From positions 1 through 64,000 of the forward strand of contig NZ_PYGA01000005.1 of assembly GCF_003014485.1 (NCBI RefSeq): 64,000 nt of DNA, in the 5' to 3' direction. The notes below the pieces were generated by a model. It made no database searches. It was not told the origin of the DNA and saw nothing but the letters and a program-made list of their open reading frames with translations. The position numbers and the translations under genes were made by a program. Positions 39,457 to 49,676 of this stretch are shown here, in pieces. Source of the stretch: Murinocardiopsis flavida. Its GTDB lineage: Bacteria > Actinomycetota > Actinomycetes > Streptosporangiales > Streptosporangiaceae. Positions within the stretch are counted from its first letter, which is position 1. Each line of letters opens with the position of its first letter.

Positions 39457-40431
39457 CTAGGCGTCCTCGAACAGGCTCGTGACCGAACCGTCGCTGAAAA
39501 CCTCGTTGATCGCCCGCGCCACCAGTGGCGCGATCGACAACTGGGTCAACTTCTCGAACTGCCGCTCCTTCGGCACCGGCAGCGAGTTGGTGATGACCAC
39601 CTCGGAGATGCGGGAGTTCTGCAACCGCTCCGCCGCCGGGCCCGACAGCACGCCGTGGGTCGCCGCGACGACGACCCGCGCGGCGCCCTGCTCGAAGAGC
39701 GCGTCGGCGGCCTTCACGATGGTCCCGCCGGTGTCGATCATGTCGTCGACGAGGATGCAGGTGCGGCCGTCGACCTCTCCCACGACCTCGTGCACCTTCA
39801 CCTCGTTGGCGACCTCGGGGTCGCGCCGCTTGTGGATGATCGCCAGCGGCAGCCCCAGGCGGTCGGCCCAGCGGTCGGCGGTGCGGACCCGGCCGGCGTC
39901 GGGCGACACCACGGTCGCGCTCTCCGAAGCCACCTCGGAGGCGATGTAGTCGGCCAGGATCGGCAGCGCGAACAGGTGGTCGACGGGACCGTCGAAGAAG
40001 CCCTGGATCTGGTCCGTGTGCAGGTCGACCGCCATCAGGCGGTTGGCGCCCGCGGTGTGGAACAGGTCGGTCATCAGCCGCGCCGAAATGGGCTCGCGGC
40101 CGCGGTGCTTCTTGTCCTGGCGGGCGTACCCCAGGAACGGGGTCACCACCGTGATGCGCTTGGCCGACGCGCGCTTCAACGCGTCGACCATGATCAGCTG
40201 CTCCATGATCGACTCGTTGATCGGGTTGGAGTGGCATTGCAGCACGAACGCGTCGCTCCCCCGCACCGATTCCAGATAGCGGACGAAGATCTCACCGTTC
40301 GCGAACTCCTGGAACTTGGTCGGCACCACCTCGATGTCGAGCTGGGCGGCGACCTCCTCTGCCAGATCCGGGTGCGTTCGCCCCGAGAACAGCATGAGCT
40401 TCTTCTGTCCCGCGGCCTTCATGCCCGTCAA
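39457..40431 (-). CDS. prs: Ribose-phosphate pyrophosphokinase
   Basis: A 324-residue PRPP synthetase, making PRPP from ribose 5-phosphate and ATP for nucleotides, histidine and tryptophan. Features are YARQDKKHRGREPISARL, the DLHTDQIQGFFDGPVDHL region (binds phosphate), and the PRPP-binding CILVDDMIDTGGTI near residue 225. The start is a TTG at 40431: GGGGGA lies seven bases upstream, and the resulting N-terminus MTGMKAAGQKKL mirrors the Streptomyces protein in length and sequence. A GTG at 40452, overlapping the glmU stop, is the alternative. Co-transcribed with glmU. Confidence 0.95.
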   Translation of the reverse strand: MTGMKAAGQKKLMLFSGRTHPDLAEEVAAQLDIEVVPTKFQEFANGEIFVRYLESVRGSDAFVLQCHSNPINESIMEQLIMVDALKRASAKRITVVTPFLGYARQDKKHRGREPISARLMTDLFHTAGANRLMAVDLHTDQIQGFFDGPVDHLFALPILADYIASEVASESATVVSPDAGRVRTADRWADRLGLPLAIIHKRRDPEVANEVKVHEVVGEVDGRTCILVDDMIDTGGTIVKAADALFEQGAARVVVAATHGVLSGPAAERLQNSRISEVVITNSLPVPKERQFEKLTQLSIAPLVARAINEVFSDGSVTSLFEDA

Positions 40432-40448
40432 CTTCTGATCCCCCACAG

Positions 40449-41906
40449 TCACTGATCGTTGTTCCGCCCTGAGGCGTTCGCCCGCTGCGCGGCCTCGTCG
40501 GCCGCCGACCCCGGGCGCTTCCGCATGACCCAGCCCTCGATGTTGCGCTGCCCGCCGGACGAGACCGCGAGCGCACCGGGCGGGACGTCCGAGCGGACCA
40601 CGGTCCCCGCGCCCGTGTAGGCGCCGGGGCCGACCTCGACCGGCGCGACGAACATGTTGTCGCTGCCGGTCCTGGCGTGGTCGCCGATGGTGGTGCGGCT
40701 CTTGGAGACACCGTCGTAGTTGACGAACACCGACGAGGCGCCGATGTTCACCCCCACGCCGATGTCGGCGTCGCCGACGTAGGTGAGGTGGGGGACCTTC
40801 GACCCTTCGCCCACGGTGGCGTTCTTCACCTCGACGTAGGTGCCGACCTTCGCCTTGGGCCCCACCGAGGCGCCGGGGCGCAGGTAGGCGTACGGGCCGA
40901 CGGTCGCCCCCTCCTCGACCGACGCCTCCTTGGCGACGGTGTGGGAGACGGTGGCGTCGTCGCCGACGACGGTGTCGCTGAGCACCGTGGCGGGCCCGAT
41001 GTGCGCGCCCTCGCCGATGGCGGTCCGGCCCTGGAGCTGGGTCTGCGGCTCGACCACGGAGTCGCGGCCGACCCGCACCTCGGCGTCGACCCAGGTGGTC
41101 GCCGGGTCGACGACCGTGACCCCGTCGCGCATGAGGCGGGTCAGCAGGCGGTCGTTGAGCAGCCGGCGGGCCTCGGCGAGCTGCACGCGGTCGTTCACGC
41201 CCTGGATCTCCACCCAGTCGCGCGCGACGGCGGCGTCGACCCGGTGGCCGTCGCCGCGCAGGATCGCCGCGGCGTCGGTGATGTACTCCTCGCCCTTGGC
41301 GTTGTCGGTGGACAGCCGCGTGACGACGTCGCTGAGCAGGGCGCCGTCGAAGGCGTACATGCCGGAGTTGATCTCGTCGACGGCGCGCTGGTCGGCGTCG
41401 GCGTCGGCGTGCTCGACGATGGCGGTGAACCCGCCGTCGTCGCCGCGCACCACCCTGCCGTAGCCGTCGGGGTCGGGCACCCGCGCCGACAGCACCGTGA
41501 CGGCGTTGCCGGCGCGCTCGTGCGCGGCGACCAGGTCGGTGAGGGTCGCACCGGTCAGGAGCGGGGTGTCGCCGTAGGCGAGGACGACGGTGCCCGACAG
41601 CGCCACGCCCTGGCCGCGCAGCGCCTCGACGGCCATGCGGACCGCGTGGCCGGTGCCGTTCTGCACGTCCTGGACGGCGGTGCCGACCCCGGGGGCCGCG
41701 TGTTTGAGGTGTTCGGTGACCTGGTCGCGGCCGTGTCCGACGACGACCACGGTGCGCTCGGGGTCCAACTCGGCCGCCGCCGCGAGGACGTGGCCCAGCA
41801 TGCTCCGGCCGCACAGCTCGTGCAGGACCTTGGGGAGGCGGGACTTCATTCGGGTGCCCTCGCCCGCGGCGAGGACGATGACGGCTGCCGGGCGGCTCGC
41901 GCTCAC
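40449..41906 (-). CDS. glmU: Bifunctional GlmU (UDP-GlcNAc pyrophosphorylase / glucosamine-1-P acetyltransferase)
   Basis: A 485-residue GlmU, which makes UDP-GlcNAc for peptidoglycan. The N-terminal uridyltransferase begins VIVLAAGEGTRMKSRLPKVLHEL and has the active-site GTGHAVRMA; the C-terminal half is a left-handed beta helix of hexapeptide repeats (VGPYAYLRPG, GDADIGVGVNIGA) with the acetyltransferase motif NYDGVSK. The GTG at 41906 has GGAG ten bases upstream. Its stop overlaps a possible start of prs, so the two form a unit. tRNA-Gln lies upstream, as in Streptomyces. Confidence 0.96.
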   Translation of the reverse strand: MSASRPAAVIVLAAGEGTRMKSRLPKVLHELCGRSMLGHVLAAAAELDPERTVVVVGHGRDQVTEHLKHAAPGVGTAVQDVQNGTGHAVRMAVEALRGQGVALSGTVVLAYGDTPLLTGATLTDLVAAHERAGNAVTVLSARVPDPDGYGRVVRGDDGGFTAIVEHADADADQRAVDEINSGMYAFDGALLSDVVTRLSTDNAKGEEYITDAAAILRGDGHRVDAAVARDWVEIQGVNDRVQLAEARRLLNDRLLTRLMRDGVTVVDPATTWVDAEVRVGRDSVVEPQTQLQGRTAIGEGAHIGPATVLSDTVVGDDATVSHTVAKEASVEEGATVGPYAYLRPGASVGPKAKVGTYVEVKNATVGEGSKVPHLTYVGDADIGVGVNIGASSVFVNYDGVSKSRTTIGDHARTGSDNMFVAPVEVGPGAYTGAGTVVRSDVPPGALAVSSGGQRNIEGWVMRKRPGSAADEAAQRANASGRNNDQ

Positions 41907-42184
41907 AGGCGGAGACTCCTCGTGATTCGCTGGCGGATGAACGGCCGGTTCGGCGCGGTGGGGGCGCACCGCCGCATCGGCCCGATGGTATCGACGGGGC
42001 CGCGGATGGCGCGTATGGCACCCGAGCAGGCACGACGCGACGCCGACATGGGCAGGATACATGCGGCCCGCGGCGCGCAGATGCGGCGGCGGTCGAGGGG
42101 CGGCGCAGTGTCGGGGAGGCTGCGGCCAATGCGGCCGAAACACGGACGGGGTCCGAGCCGCAAACGACTCGAACCCCTATGACC

Positions 42185-42261
42185 TGGCTCCCGGGTCAGG
42201 ACTCGAACCCGAACTTGAAGGCACCCAAAATACCCCGTGCTACCGATTACACCACCCGGGA
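42185..42261 (-). tRNA. tRNA-Gln (anticodon UUG)
   Basis: A full cloverleaf: acceptor TCCCGGG/CCCGGGA, D arm GTGT...GCAC, anticodon stem GGGTA/TGCCT with loop TTTTGGG (U33 present, anticodon TTG), and T arm TCGGG/CCTGA. The discriminator is G and CCA is encoded at the 3' end. It lies upstream of glmU on the same strand. Confidence 0.92.
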
Positions 42262-42425
42262 CCGACGCTCCAGCGCAGGTCATCCGAGGAGGATGACTCG
42301 CGAGCAGCGAGGAAGATCCACGATAGCGCCTGGCAGCGTGCGGAGCACACTCGATTGGGCCGGGCCGGCCGCCGAAACGCACGCACGCGCGACACGCGGG
42401 CCGACCGCATCCGACGCGGCGCAGT

Positions 42426-43355
42426 TCAACGGGTTTGGTTGAGCTTGCGCCCCATGAGCAGGTCCACCCGGGCGCGGTCGGGGCCGCACATGATGGCCTG
42501 GGCGTGGCCTTCGATCTGGCGGTACAGCGCAGAGCTCTGACGAGCAGTGACGACGAGGCAGCCGTGGTAGTGGTCGCCCACGTTCTTCCGCCTGGTCGCC
42601 GGTTTGTGCGTCTTCAGTGTCGGCTTCTGGAATCGGTTCACCGCGACATCGACCACCTCAGCCCAATAGCGCGTCGCGGCGGCGACGTCCGCACTCTCGT
42701 GGATGCTGATCCGGAACGACAGCCGATCGGTACTCCACCCGCAGGAGGAAAGGAACCGCAGGTAAAGGCGGATCAGATCCGGATCGCTGTTGATCAGGAT
42801 CGCCCGTGATTGACGCCGCCATGGCTTGCTCTTCGCGCCTTCGCACCAGTAGATCATCGCGCCGATGAGAAACAACTCGCGATCGGACAGCTCGCCGACC
42901 TCGTCTCCGATGTCGGCGAGCTCGCGGCGGGTCTCCATGGACCTGCGCCGCCAGTAGGCCGCCGCGTGGGAGGCGCAGTGCGCTTCCCAGTCCTTCTGGC
43001 TCATGTCGCGCCCCTCGGGCGGCGGGCCCGGGTAGGCCCGGGCGGGTTTGGGGAGGTCGCGCAGCCACAGGGAGAGGCTGCTCTTGGAAACGTTCAGCTC
43101 GCGGGCGATGGCGTCGTAGCTCCAGTCCCGGGCGCGCAGTTCGCGGGCGCGCTCGCGGGCCGCCGGCTTCGCGCGCTTGGCGAGGTTCTCGTGTTTGGGG
43201 TCGACGTGTCCGGCGAAGAGCTTGGTGAGGTCCTAACCGCTCAGGCCCAAGGCCGAGCGGATCTCGGGGTTGCTGAAGCCCTGCTCGCGCATTGCGATGG
43301 CGCGGGGGCGCAGGGACTCGACGGTGCGGGAGGGGGCGTCGGGGTTCTCGTCCAT
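42426..43355 (-). pseudogene. Helix-turn-helix/homing-endonuclease-like gene interrupted by an amber codon
   Basis: An otherwise open 310-codon frame starts at an ATG (43355) with MDENPDAPSRTVESLRPRA, runs 40 codons to GLSG and then meets a single TAG at 43233-43235, and reads on without a break to 42426. The continuation has a helix-turn-helix (YDAIARELNVSKSSLSLWLRDL), then FLIGAMIYWCEGAKS, a segment like the acidic LAGLIDADG-type motif, and INSDPDLIRLYLRFLSSCGW. Related proteins of unknown function occur in actinobacteria. Either the stop is a nonsense mutation, a read error or a recoded codon. An internal ATG at 43004 could give a 192-residue product. Confidence 0.75.
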
Positions 43356-43693
43356 CTCCCAAGCATCGAGGAAGCAGTATATTTTTCGATCTCATGTTCG
43401 AGTTATCCACAGACCGGGTGTGTCGAAGTAATATAAGTCTCACTTTTTCGTCACACCGACCCCCTCCGCCGAACGCGGATCCCGGCGCCGGGCGGGCTTG
43501 CGGCGATCGTGCGACTCGGCATCGGCGGATCCGTGACCGGCATGGGCTTGCCTAACCTACGGACGCGTAGGTTACGTTTACGTAGGTATCAGTCAAGGCG
43601 ACCGCCGGTCGGCCGGGTTGCGCGGGTCGAAAACGACTCGCCTGCGCACACTTCCTGTTTCGACACACGGCCGTCATGAGCAAGGGTTGGTAG
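43356..43693. other. Divergent intergenic region before the desaturase
   Basis: The first half is AT-rich (around 43380-43445) and contains one DnaA-box-like TTATCCACA at 43403-43411. The second half holds the palindromic operator region at 43551-43590. No gene is seen. Confidence 0.5.
43551..43590. promoter_or_regulatory. TetR-type operator of the desaturase
   Basis: AACCTACG and CGTAGGTT pair perfectly around GACG at 43554-43573, and a second weaker palindrome TACG/CGTA lies at 43573-43584. They sit before the desaturase, which is followed by a TetR gene, so autoregulation of the pair is likely. Confidence 0.65.
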
Positions 43694-44650
43694 ATGACCG
43701 CAGTACCCGAGATGGCTCCGGAGGCGGCGCGCCGCGCGCCCGAGCCCGAACTCGACCCCGAAGGTACGAGCAAGGCCCAGCGTGTCACGGTCTTCTTCTT
43801 CGTCTTCGTGCCTTTGATCGCCCTGGTCGCGGCCGTGCCCTTCGCGTGGGGCTGGGGCCTGAGCTGGATCGACCTCGCCATCGGCGCGGTGTTCTACCTC
43901 GTCAGCGGGCTCGGCATCACGGTGGGCTTCCACCGGCACTTCACCCACGGCTCCTTCAAGGCGAAGCGGCCGCTGCGCATCGCGCTGGCCGTCGCGGGCA
44001 GCCTCGCCATCGAGGGCAGCGTCATCAAGTGGGTGGCCGACCACCGCCGCCACCACAAGTACGCCGACGCCGAGGGCGACCCCCATTCGCCGTGGCGCTT
44101 CGGCGACGACTGGCGCTCGGTCGCCAAGGGCCTGTTCTACGCGCACATGGCCTGGATGTTCCTGAGCGAGGAGAAGACCTCGCCCAAGCGGTTCACCCCG
44201 GACCTGCTCAAGGACAAGGACATCGTCAAGGTCGACAGGCTGTTCCTCCCGCTGGTGCTGTTCTCGCTGTTCGCCCCGGCCGCCATCGGCGGGCTGGCCA
44301 CCATGTCCTGGTGGGGCGCGATCACGGCGTTCTTCTGGGCGAGCCTCATCCGCGTCGCCCTGCTGCATCACGTGACCTGGTCGATCAACTCCATCTGCCA
44401 CACCATCGGCGAGGAGAACTTCGAGGTCCGCGACCGCTCCCGGAACGTGTGGTGGCTCGCCATCCCCTCCTTCGGCGAGTCGTGGCACAACCTGCACCAC
44501 GCCGACCCCACCTGCGCGCGCCACGGTGTCCTCAAGGGCCAGATCGATATTTCCGCGCGCATCATCTGGATGTTCGAGAAGCTGGGGTGGGCCACCAAGG
44601 TCCGGTGGCCCAACAAGGAACGTCTGGAAGCCAAGCGCGTCGCCGCCTAG
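43694..44650 (+). CDS. Acyl-CoA/fatty-acid delta-9-type desaturase
   Basis: A 318-residue membrane-bound di-iron desaturase, which introduces a double bond into acyl chains to adjust membrane fluidity. The three histidine clusters are FHRHFTHGSF, DHRRHHKYAD and SWHNLHHADP, with four hydrophobic segments. The ATG at 43694 follows AAGGG by seven bases. It is 14 bases upstream of a TetR gene; palindromic operators lie before it. The electron donor (ferredoxin or reductase) is not encoded nearby. Confidence 0.94.
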   Translation: MTAVPEMAPEAARRAPEPELDPEGTSKAQRVTVFFFVFVPLIALVAAVPFAWGWGLSWIDLAIGAVFYLVSGLGITVGFHRHFTHGSFKAKRPLRIALAVAGSLAIEGSVIKWVADHRRHHKYADAEGDPHSPWRFGDDWRSVAKGLFYAHMAWMFLSEEKTSPKRFTPDLLKDKDIVKVDRLFLPLVLFSLFAPAAIGGLATMSWWGAITAFFWASLIRVALLHHVTWSINSICHTIGEENFEVRDRSRNVWWLAIPSFGESWHNLHHADPTCARHGVLKGQIDISARIIWMFEKLGWATKVRWPNKERLEAKRVAA

Positions 44651-44664
44651 TCCGATTGGCCATC

Positions 44665-45324
44665 ATGGAAGCCGTGAGTGAGCAGAAACCCCGGTCGCGC
44701 CGGAAGCGCATGACCGGCAAAGAGCGCAGAGAGCAGCTTCTCGGGATCGGTCGGGAACTGTTCGCCGAGCGCGGCTTCGATGGGGCGTCGGTCGAGGAGA
44801 TCGCCGCGCGGGCCGGTGTGTCCAAGCCGGTGGTCTATGAGCACTTCGGCGGCAAGGAGGGCGTCTACGCGGTCGTGGTCGACCGCGAGATGCAGAAGCT
44901 GCTGGGGATGGTCGCCGAGGGGTTGACCGGCGACCATCCCCGGGTGAAGTTGGAGCAGGCCGCGCTGGCGCTGCTGCGGTATGTGGAGGAGAGCAGCGAC
45001 GGTTTCCGGATCCTGGCGCGCGATTCCCACGCGGCGTCGGGTACGGGCAGTTTCGCGAGCCTGATCAGCGATATCGCGACCCAGGTCGAGCATGTGCTCG
45101 GTGAGGAGTTCCGCGCGCGCGGCTACGATCCGAAGCTGGCCCCGATGTACGCCCAGTCGCTGGTCGGCATGGTTGCGCTGACCGGCCAGTGGTGGTTGGA
45201 GGTGCGCAAGCCCAAGCGCGAGGTGGTGGCGGCGCACCTGGTGAACCTGGCGTGGAACGGCCTCTCGAATCTCGATGGGAAGCCGCGGTTGGAGTCGGCG
45301 CAGAAGCGGCGCTCGAAGGATTGA
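44665..45324 (+). CDS. TetR family regulator of the desaturase
   Basis: A 219-residue TetR protein with helix-turn-helix GASVEEIAARAGVSKPVVYEHFGGKEGVY at about residues 45-72. The ATG at 44665 lies 14 bases after the desaturase stop, so the two are one transcript, and the palindromes upstream of the desaturase are the expected binding sites. A GTG three codons on (44674) is an alternative start. By analogy with acyl-CoA-responsive TetR repressors of desaturases it may sense acyl-CoA; this is inference. Confidence 0.9.
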   Translation: MEAVSEQKPRSRRKRMTGKERREQLLGIGRELFAERGFDGASVEEIAARAGVSKPVVYEHFGGKEGVYAVVVDREMQKLLGMVAEGLTGDHPRVKLEQAALALLRYVEESSDGFRILARDSHAASGTGSFASLISDIATQVEHVLGEEFRARGYDPKLAPMYAQSLVGMVALTGQWWLEVRKPKREVVAAHLVNLAWNGLSNLDGKPRLESAQKRRSKD

Positions 45325-45343
45325 CGTCCGCCGGGCACTGATT

Positions 45344-45363
45344 TATCTCGATGTCAAGAGATA
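45344..45363. promoter_or_regulatory. MarR operator overlapping a promoter
   Basis: TATCTC and GAGATA form a six-base inverted repeat with an eight-base spacer. TTGACG lies 17 bases upstream of the left arm, at 45321-45326, so the repeat overlaps the likely -10. This is the usual layout of MarR autoregulation. Confidence 0.6.
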
Positions 45364-45374
45364 TACTCGCCCGT

Positions 45375-45884
45375 ATGCACGATGAGGTCGACGGGCTGGT
45401 CGAGGCGTGGCGAGCGGAACGCCCCGACCTCGACGTCGAGCCCCTTCAGGTGTTCAGCAGGGTGGCGCGCCTGACACGCCATCTCGACCGCGCGCGGCGC
45501 GCGGTGTTCACCGCCCACGCGCTGGAGCCCTGGGAGTTCGACGTCCTGGCCGAGCTCCGCCGTTCCGGTGCGCCCTATGAGATGACGCCGGGGCGGCTGC
45601 TGCGCGCCACCCTGGTCACGTCGGGCACCATGACGAACCGCATCGACCGCCTGGCCGAGGCCGGGATGGTCCGCCGCTTCCCCGACCCGACCGACAAGCG
45701 CGGGGTCCTGGTCCGCCTCACCGAGGCCGGCCGCGAACGGGTCGACGCGGCGCTGGCGGCGCTGCTCAGCTACGAGGAGACGATCCTGGGCGCCATGGCC
45801 GCCGACGACCGCGCGGCGCTCGCGGCGCTGCTCCGGTCGCTGCTCGCCCCGATGGACGACCCGGCCCGGGGCCCCCGCGTCTGA
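45375..45884 (+). CDS. MarR family transcriptional regulator
   Basis: A 169-residue MarR protein with the winged helix at about residues 55-110 (PGRLLRATLVTSGTMTNRIDRLAEAGMVRR) and the wing FPDPTDKRGVLVRLTEAGRE. The start at 45375 is preferred because an ATG at 45351 lies inside the inverted repeat TATCTC/GAGATA that is the probable operator. It converges on an alpha/beta hydrolase gene. The ligand is unknown. Confidence 0.88.
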   Translation: MHDEVDGLVEAWRAERPDLDVEPLQVFSRVARLTRHLDRARRAVFTAHALEPWEFDVLAELRRSGAPYEMTPGRLLRATLVTSGTMTNRIDRLAEAGMVRRFPDPTDKRGVLVRLTEAGRERVDAALAALLSYEETILGAMAADDRAALAALLRSLLAPMDDPARGPRV

Positions 45885-45891
45885 GCGCCGG

Positions 45892-46638
45892 TCAGCGGGG
45901 CCGCAGCGCCTCGCTGAGCAGCGCGCCGAGTTCGTCCGGACGCTCCAGGGCGGGGAGGTGGCCGGCCCATGGCAGGTTGCGGTACTCGGCGCCGGGGATG
46001 GCGCGCTGGAGCGCGAGTGCGCAGGCATGGAAGGCGCGGAGGTCGTGGCCGCCCGCGACCACCAGGGTGGGGGCCCGGATTCCGGCCGGGTCGCCCGGTT
46101 CGTCGACCTCCAGGTCCTCGGCCGCCGTCTGCATGTCGAACGCGCGGCGCTGCATGGCGGCGAGGTGCGCGCGGGCCGCGCCGTCGGCGTCGGGGCCGCA
46201 CCAGGTGGCGACGTTGAGCGCGGTCGCGCCGTCGAGGTCGCCCGCGTCGAGCAGGGCCTCTTCGCGCTCCTCGAAGGCGCCGAGTTCGTCGTCGGCTTCG
46301 AGCAGCGTGCTCGCCGGGTTGAGCAGCACCAGCCGTTCGACGCGGTGAGGGTGGCGCAGGGCGAGGTCCTGGGCGATGCGGCCGCCGAAGGACGCCCCGA
46401 CCACGGCGGCGCTCGGCACGCCGAGCGCGTCGAGGACCGCGACGGCGTCCTCGACGTGGTCGTAGGGGTGCGGCGGGAGCGGGGAGTCGCCGTAGCCGCG
46501 GAGGTCCACCCGGATCACGCGGTGGGTCTTCGCGAGGAGGGGGCGCTGGGCGTCCCACATCCCGCGGTCGGCGACCCCGGCGTGCAGCAGCAGGACAGCG
46601 GGGCCGTCCCCGGCGGTGTCATGGCTGATGAGGGGCAT
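45892..46638 (-). CDS. Alpha/beta hydrolase
   Basis: A 248-residue alpha/beta hydrolase. The nucleophilic serine is in VVGASFGGRIA (about residue 82), the acid follows in VAGGHDLRA and the histidine in PWAGHLPALE. The oxyanion site is LLLHAGVADRGMWD. This layout is of the haloalkane-dehalogenase/esterase type, but the substrate cannot be told. The ATG at 46638 has AGGTT upstream. Convergent with the MarR gene; the two could be linked. Confidence 0.88.
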   Translation of the reverse strand: MPLISHDTAGDGPAVLLLHAGVADRGMWDAQRPLLAKTHRVIRVDLRGYGDSPLPPHPYDHVEDAVAVLDALGVPSAAVVGASFGGRIAQDLALRHPHRVERLVLLNPASTLLEADDELGAFEEREEALLDAGDLDGATALNVATWCGPDADGAARAHLAAMQRRAFDMQTAAEDLEVDEPGDPAGIRAPTLVVAGGHDLRAFHACALALQRAIPGAEYRNLPWAGHLPALERPDELGALLSEALRPR

Positions 46639-46696
46639 GGGGAGAACCTAGCGGCCGGGGGTTCGCGTGGGAACCGGATTGTTCGGGCGCGGCGCC

Positions 46697-46750
46697 CGGC
46701 GCGGGTACCGTCCGGCGCGGGTACCGCCCGGCGCGGGTACCGTCCTTCTT
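46697..46750. repeat. Triplicated 17-bp repeat
   Basis: CCGGCGCGGGTACCGTC-like units occur three times in a row between the hydrolase and the lipoprotein gene. Function unknown; possibly replication slippage. Confidence 0.65.
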
Positions 46751-46815
46751 CTAGGGTCCGCCCGTCGGTCGGCGGAGCCCTTGGGCAGGCCGGGGCGAGG
46801 AGAGGACGGACGCCG

Positions 46816-47730
46816 ATGGTGCGCGAGGGACTGGCCGTTACCGCTGCGGTGCTGACCGCGGTCGCCGCGGCCGGCTGCTCCGGCGACGGGCCGGAGCAGG
46901 CCAAGCCCGAGAAGAGCTTCTACGTGTCGCTCGGCGACTCCCTCTCCGTGGGCGTGCAGCCCGATGGGAAGGGCGGGTTCGGCGAGACCAAGGAGGGCTA
47001 CACCGACGCGCTGTACCGGAGCCTGAACGACCGCGACTCCGCGCTGCGGCACGAGCGCATGGGCTGCGGCGGCGAGGACACCTCGACGTTCGCCCGCGGC
47101 GGCATGCAGGGCTGCGAGTACCCGGCGGGGTCCCAGCTCGCCGAGGCCGAGAAGTTCCTGCGCGAGAACCGGGGCCGGGTGGACCTGGTGACGGTCGACA
47201 TCGGCGGGAACAACTTCACCGGCTGCGCCTACGACGACAACGGCGAGGTCGCCACCGACATCGACCGGTCCTGCGTCCAGGAGGGCCTGGAGCGCGCCGA
47301 GGAGGAGCTGCCCGCGATCGCGGAGCGGCTGCGGTCCGCGGCGGGCGACGACGTCCAGATCATCGGCATGACCTACTACAACCCGTTCCTCGCCGCGCTG
47401 CTGCTGGAGGACGTGAACCAGGCGCTGGAAGGGGGCGGGGGCACCAGCGAGGACCTGGCGCGCTACGCCGACGGGGTGCTGACCGACCTGAACAGCACCC
47501 TCACCAAGGCCTACGGGGCGCAGGACATCGACGTCGCCGACGTCTCCGCGGCGTTCGACTCCGGGAACTTCGACGTGCCGGCGGGCAGCGAGGGCGACGT
47601 GCCCGCGAACGTCGCCAAGATCTGCGACTTCACCTGGATGTGCGATGTCGCGCAGGGCCCCGACATCCACACGAACGCCGCGGGCGCGCGCGAGATCGCC
47701 GGGGTGTTCGAGGCGGAGGTCCGGCGCTGA
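46816..47730 (+). CDS. SGNH/GDSL hydrolase lipoprotein
   Basis: A 304-residue secreted esterase or lipase-like protein. The N-terminus is a lipoprotein signal with lipobox AAAGC at residues 18-22. The catalytic serine is in SLGDSLSVGV, the Gly/Asn oxyanion residues are in DIGGNNFTG and the Asp-His pair in DIHTNAAGARE near the C-terminus. It is expected to be tethered outside the membrane. The ATG at 46816 follows GAGAGGA. Convergent with the ABC-F gene. Confidence 0.88.
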   Translation: MVREGLAVTAAVLTAVAAAGCSGDGPEQAKPEKSFYVSLGDSLSVGVQPDGKGGFGETKEGYTDALYRSLNDRDSALRHERMGCGGEDTSTFARGGMQGCEYPAGSQLAEAEKFLRENRGRVDLVTVDIGGNNFTGCAYDDNGEVATDIDRSCVQEGLERAEEELPAIAERLRSAAGDDVQIIGMTYYNPFLAALLLEDVNQALEGGGGTSEDLARYADGVLTDLNSTLTKAYGAQDIDVADVSAAFDSGNFDVPAGSEGDVPANVAKICDFTWMCDVAQGPDIHTNAAGAREIAGVFEAEVRR

Positions 47731-47739
47731 CCGCCCCGC

Positions 47740-49521
<1,782 letters not shown>

Positions 49522-49563
49522 GCTGCCTCCCATTGTGCTGGGCGGCGGGCAGTGCGGCGAACG

Positions 49564-49627
49564 CGCCGCGGCCCCCTGGCGCCGCCGGGCCGCGCGGTGG
49601 GCCCGGCGACGGCAGGGGGCCGCGGCG
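49564..49627 (-). terminator. Transketolase operon terminator
   Basis: CGCCGCGGCCCCCTG pairs over 15 bp with CAGGGGGCCGCGGCG, and inside it GCCGGGCC/GGGCCCGG pairs again. It follows the transketolase stop at 49677. Confidence 0.8.
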
Positions 49628-49676
49628 GTTCCGGGGGCAGTTGAGGGGGTCGGGTGAGGGGGGCAGGTGAGGGGGG

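Noticed and set aside
43403-43411. DnaA box TTATCCACA as a possible origin
   Set aside because: A single box without clusters, dnaA, dnaN or an AT-rich unwinding region is not an origin.
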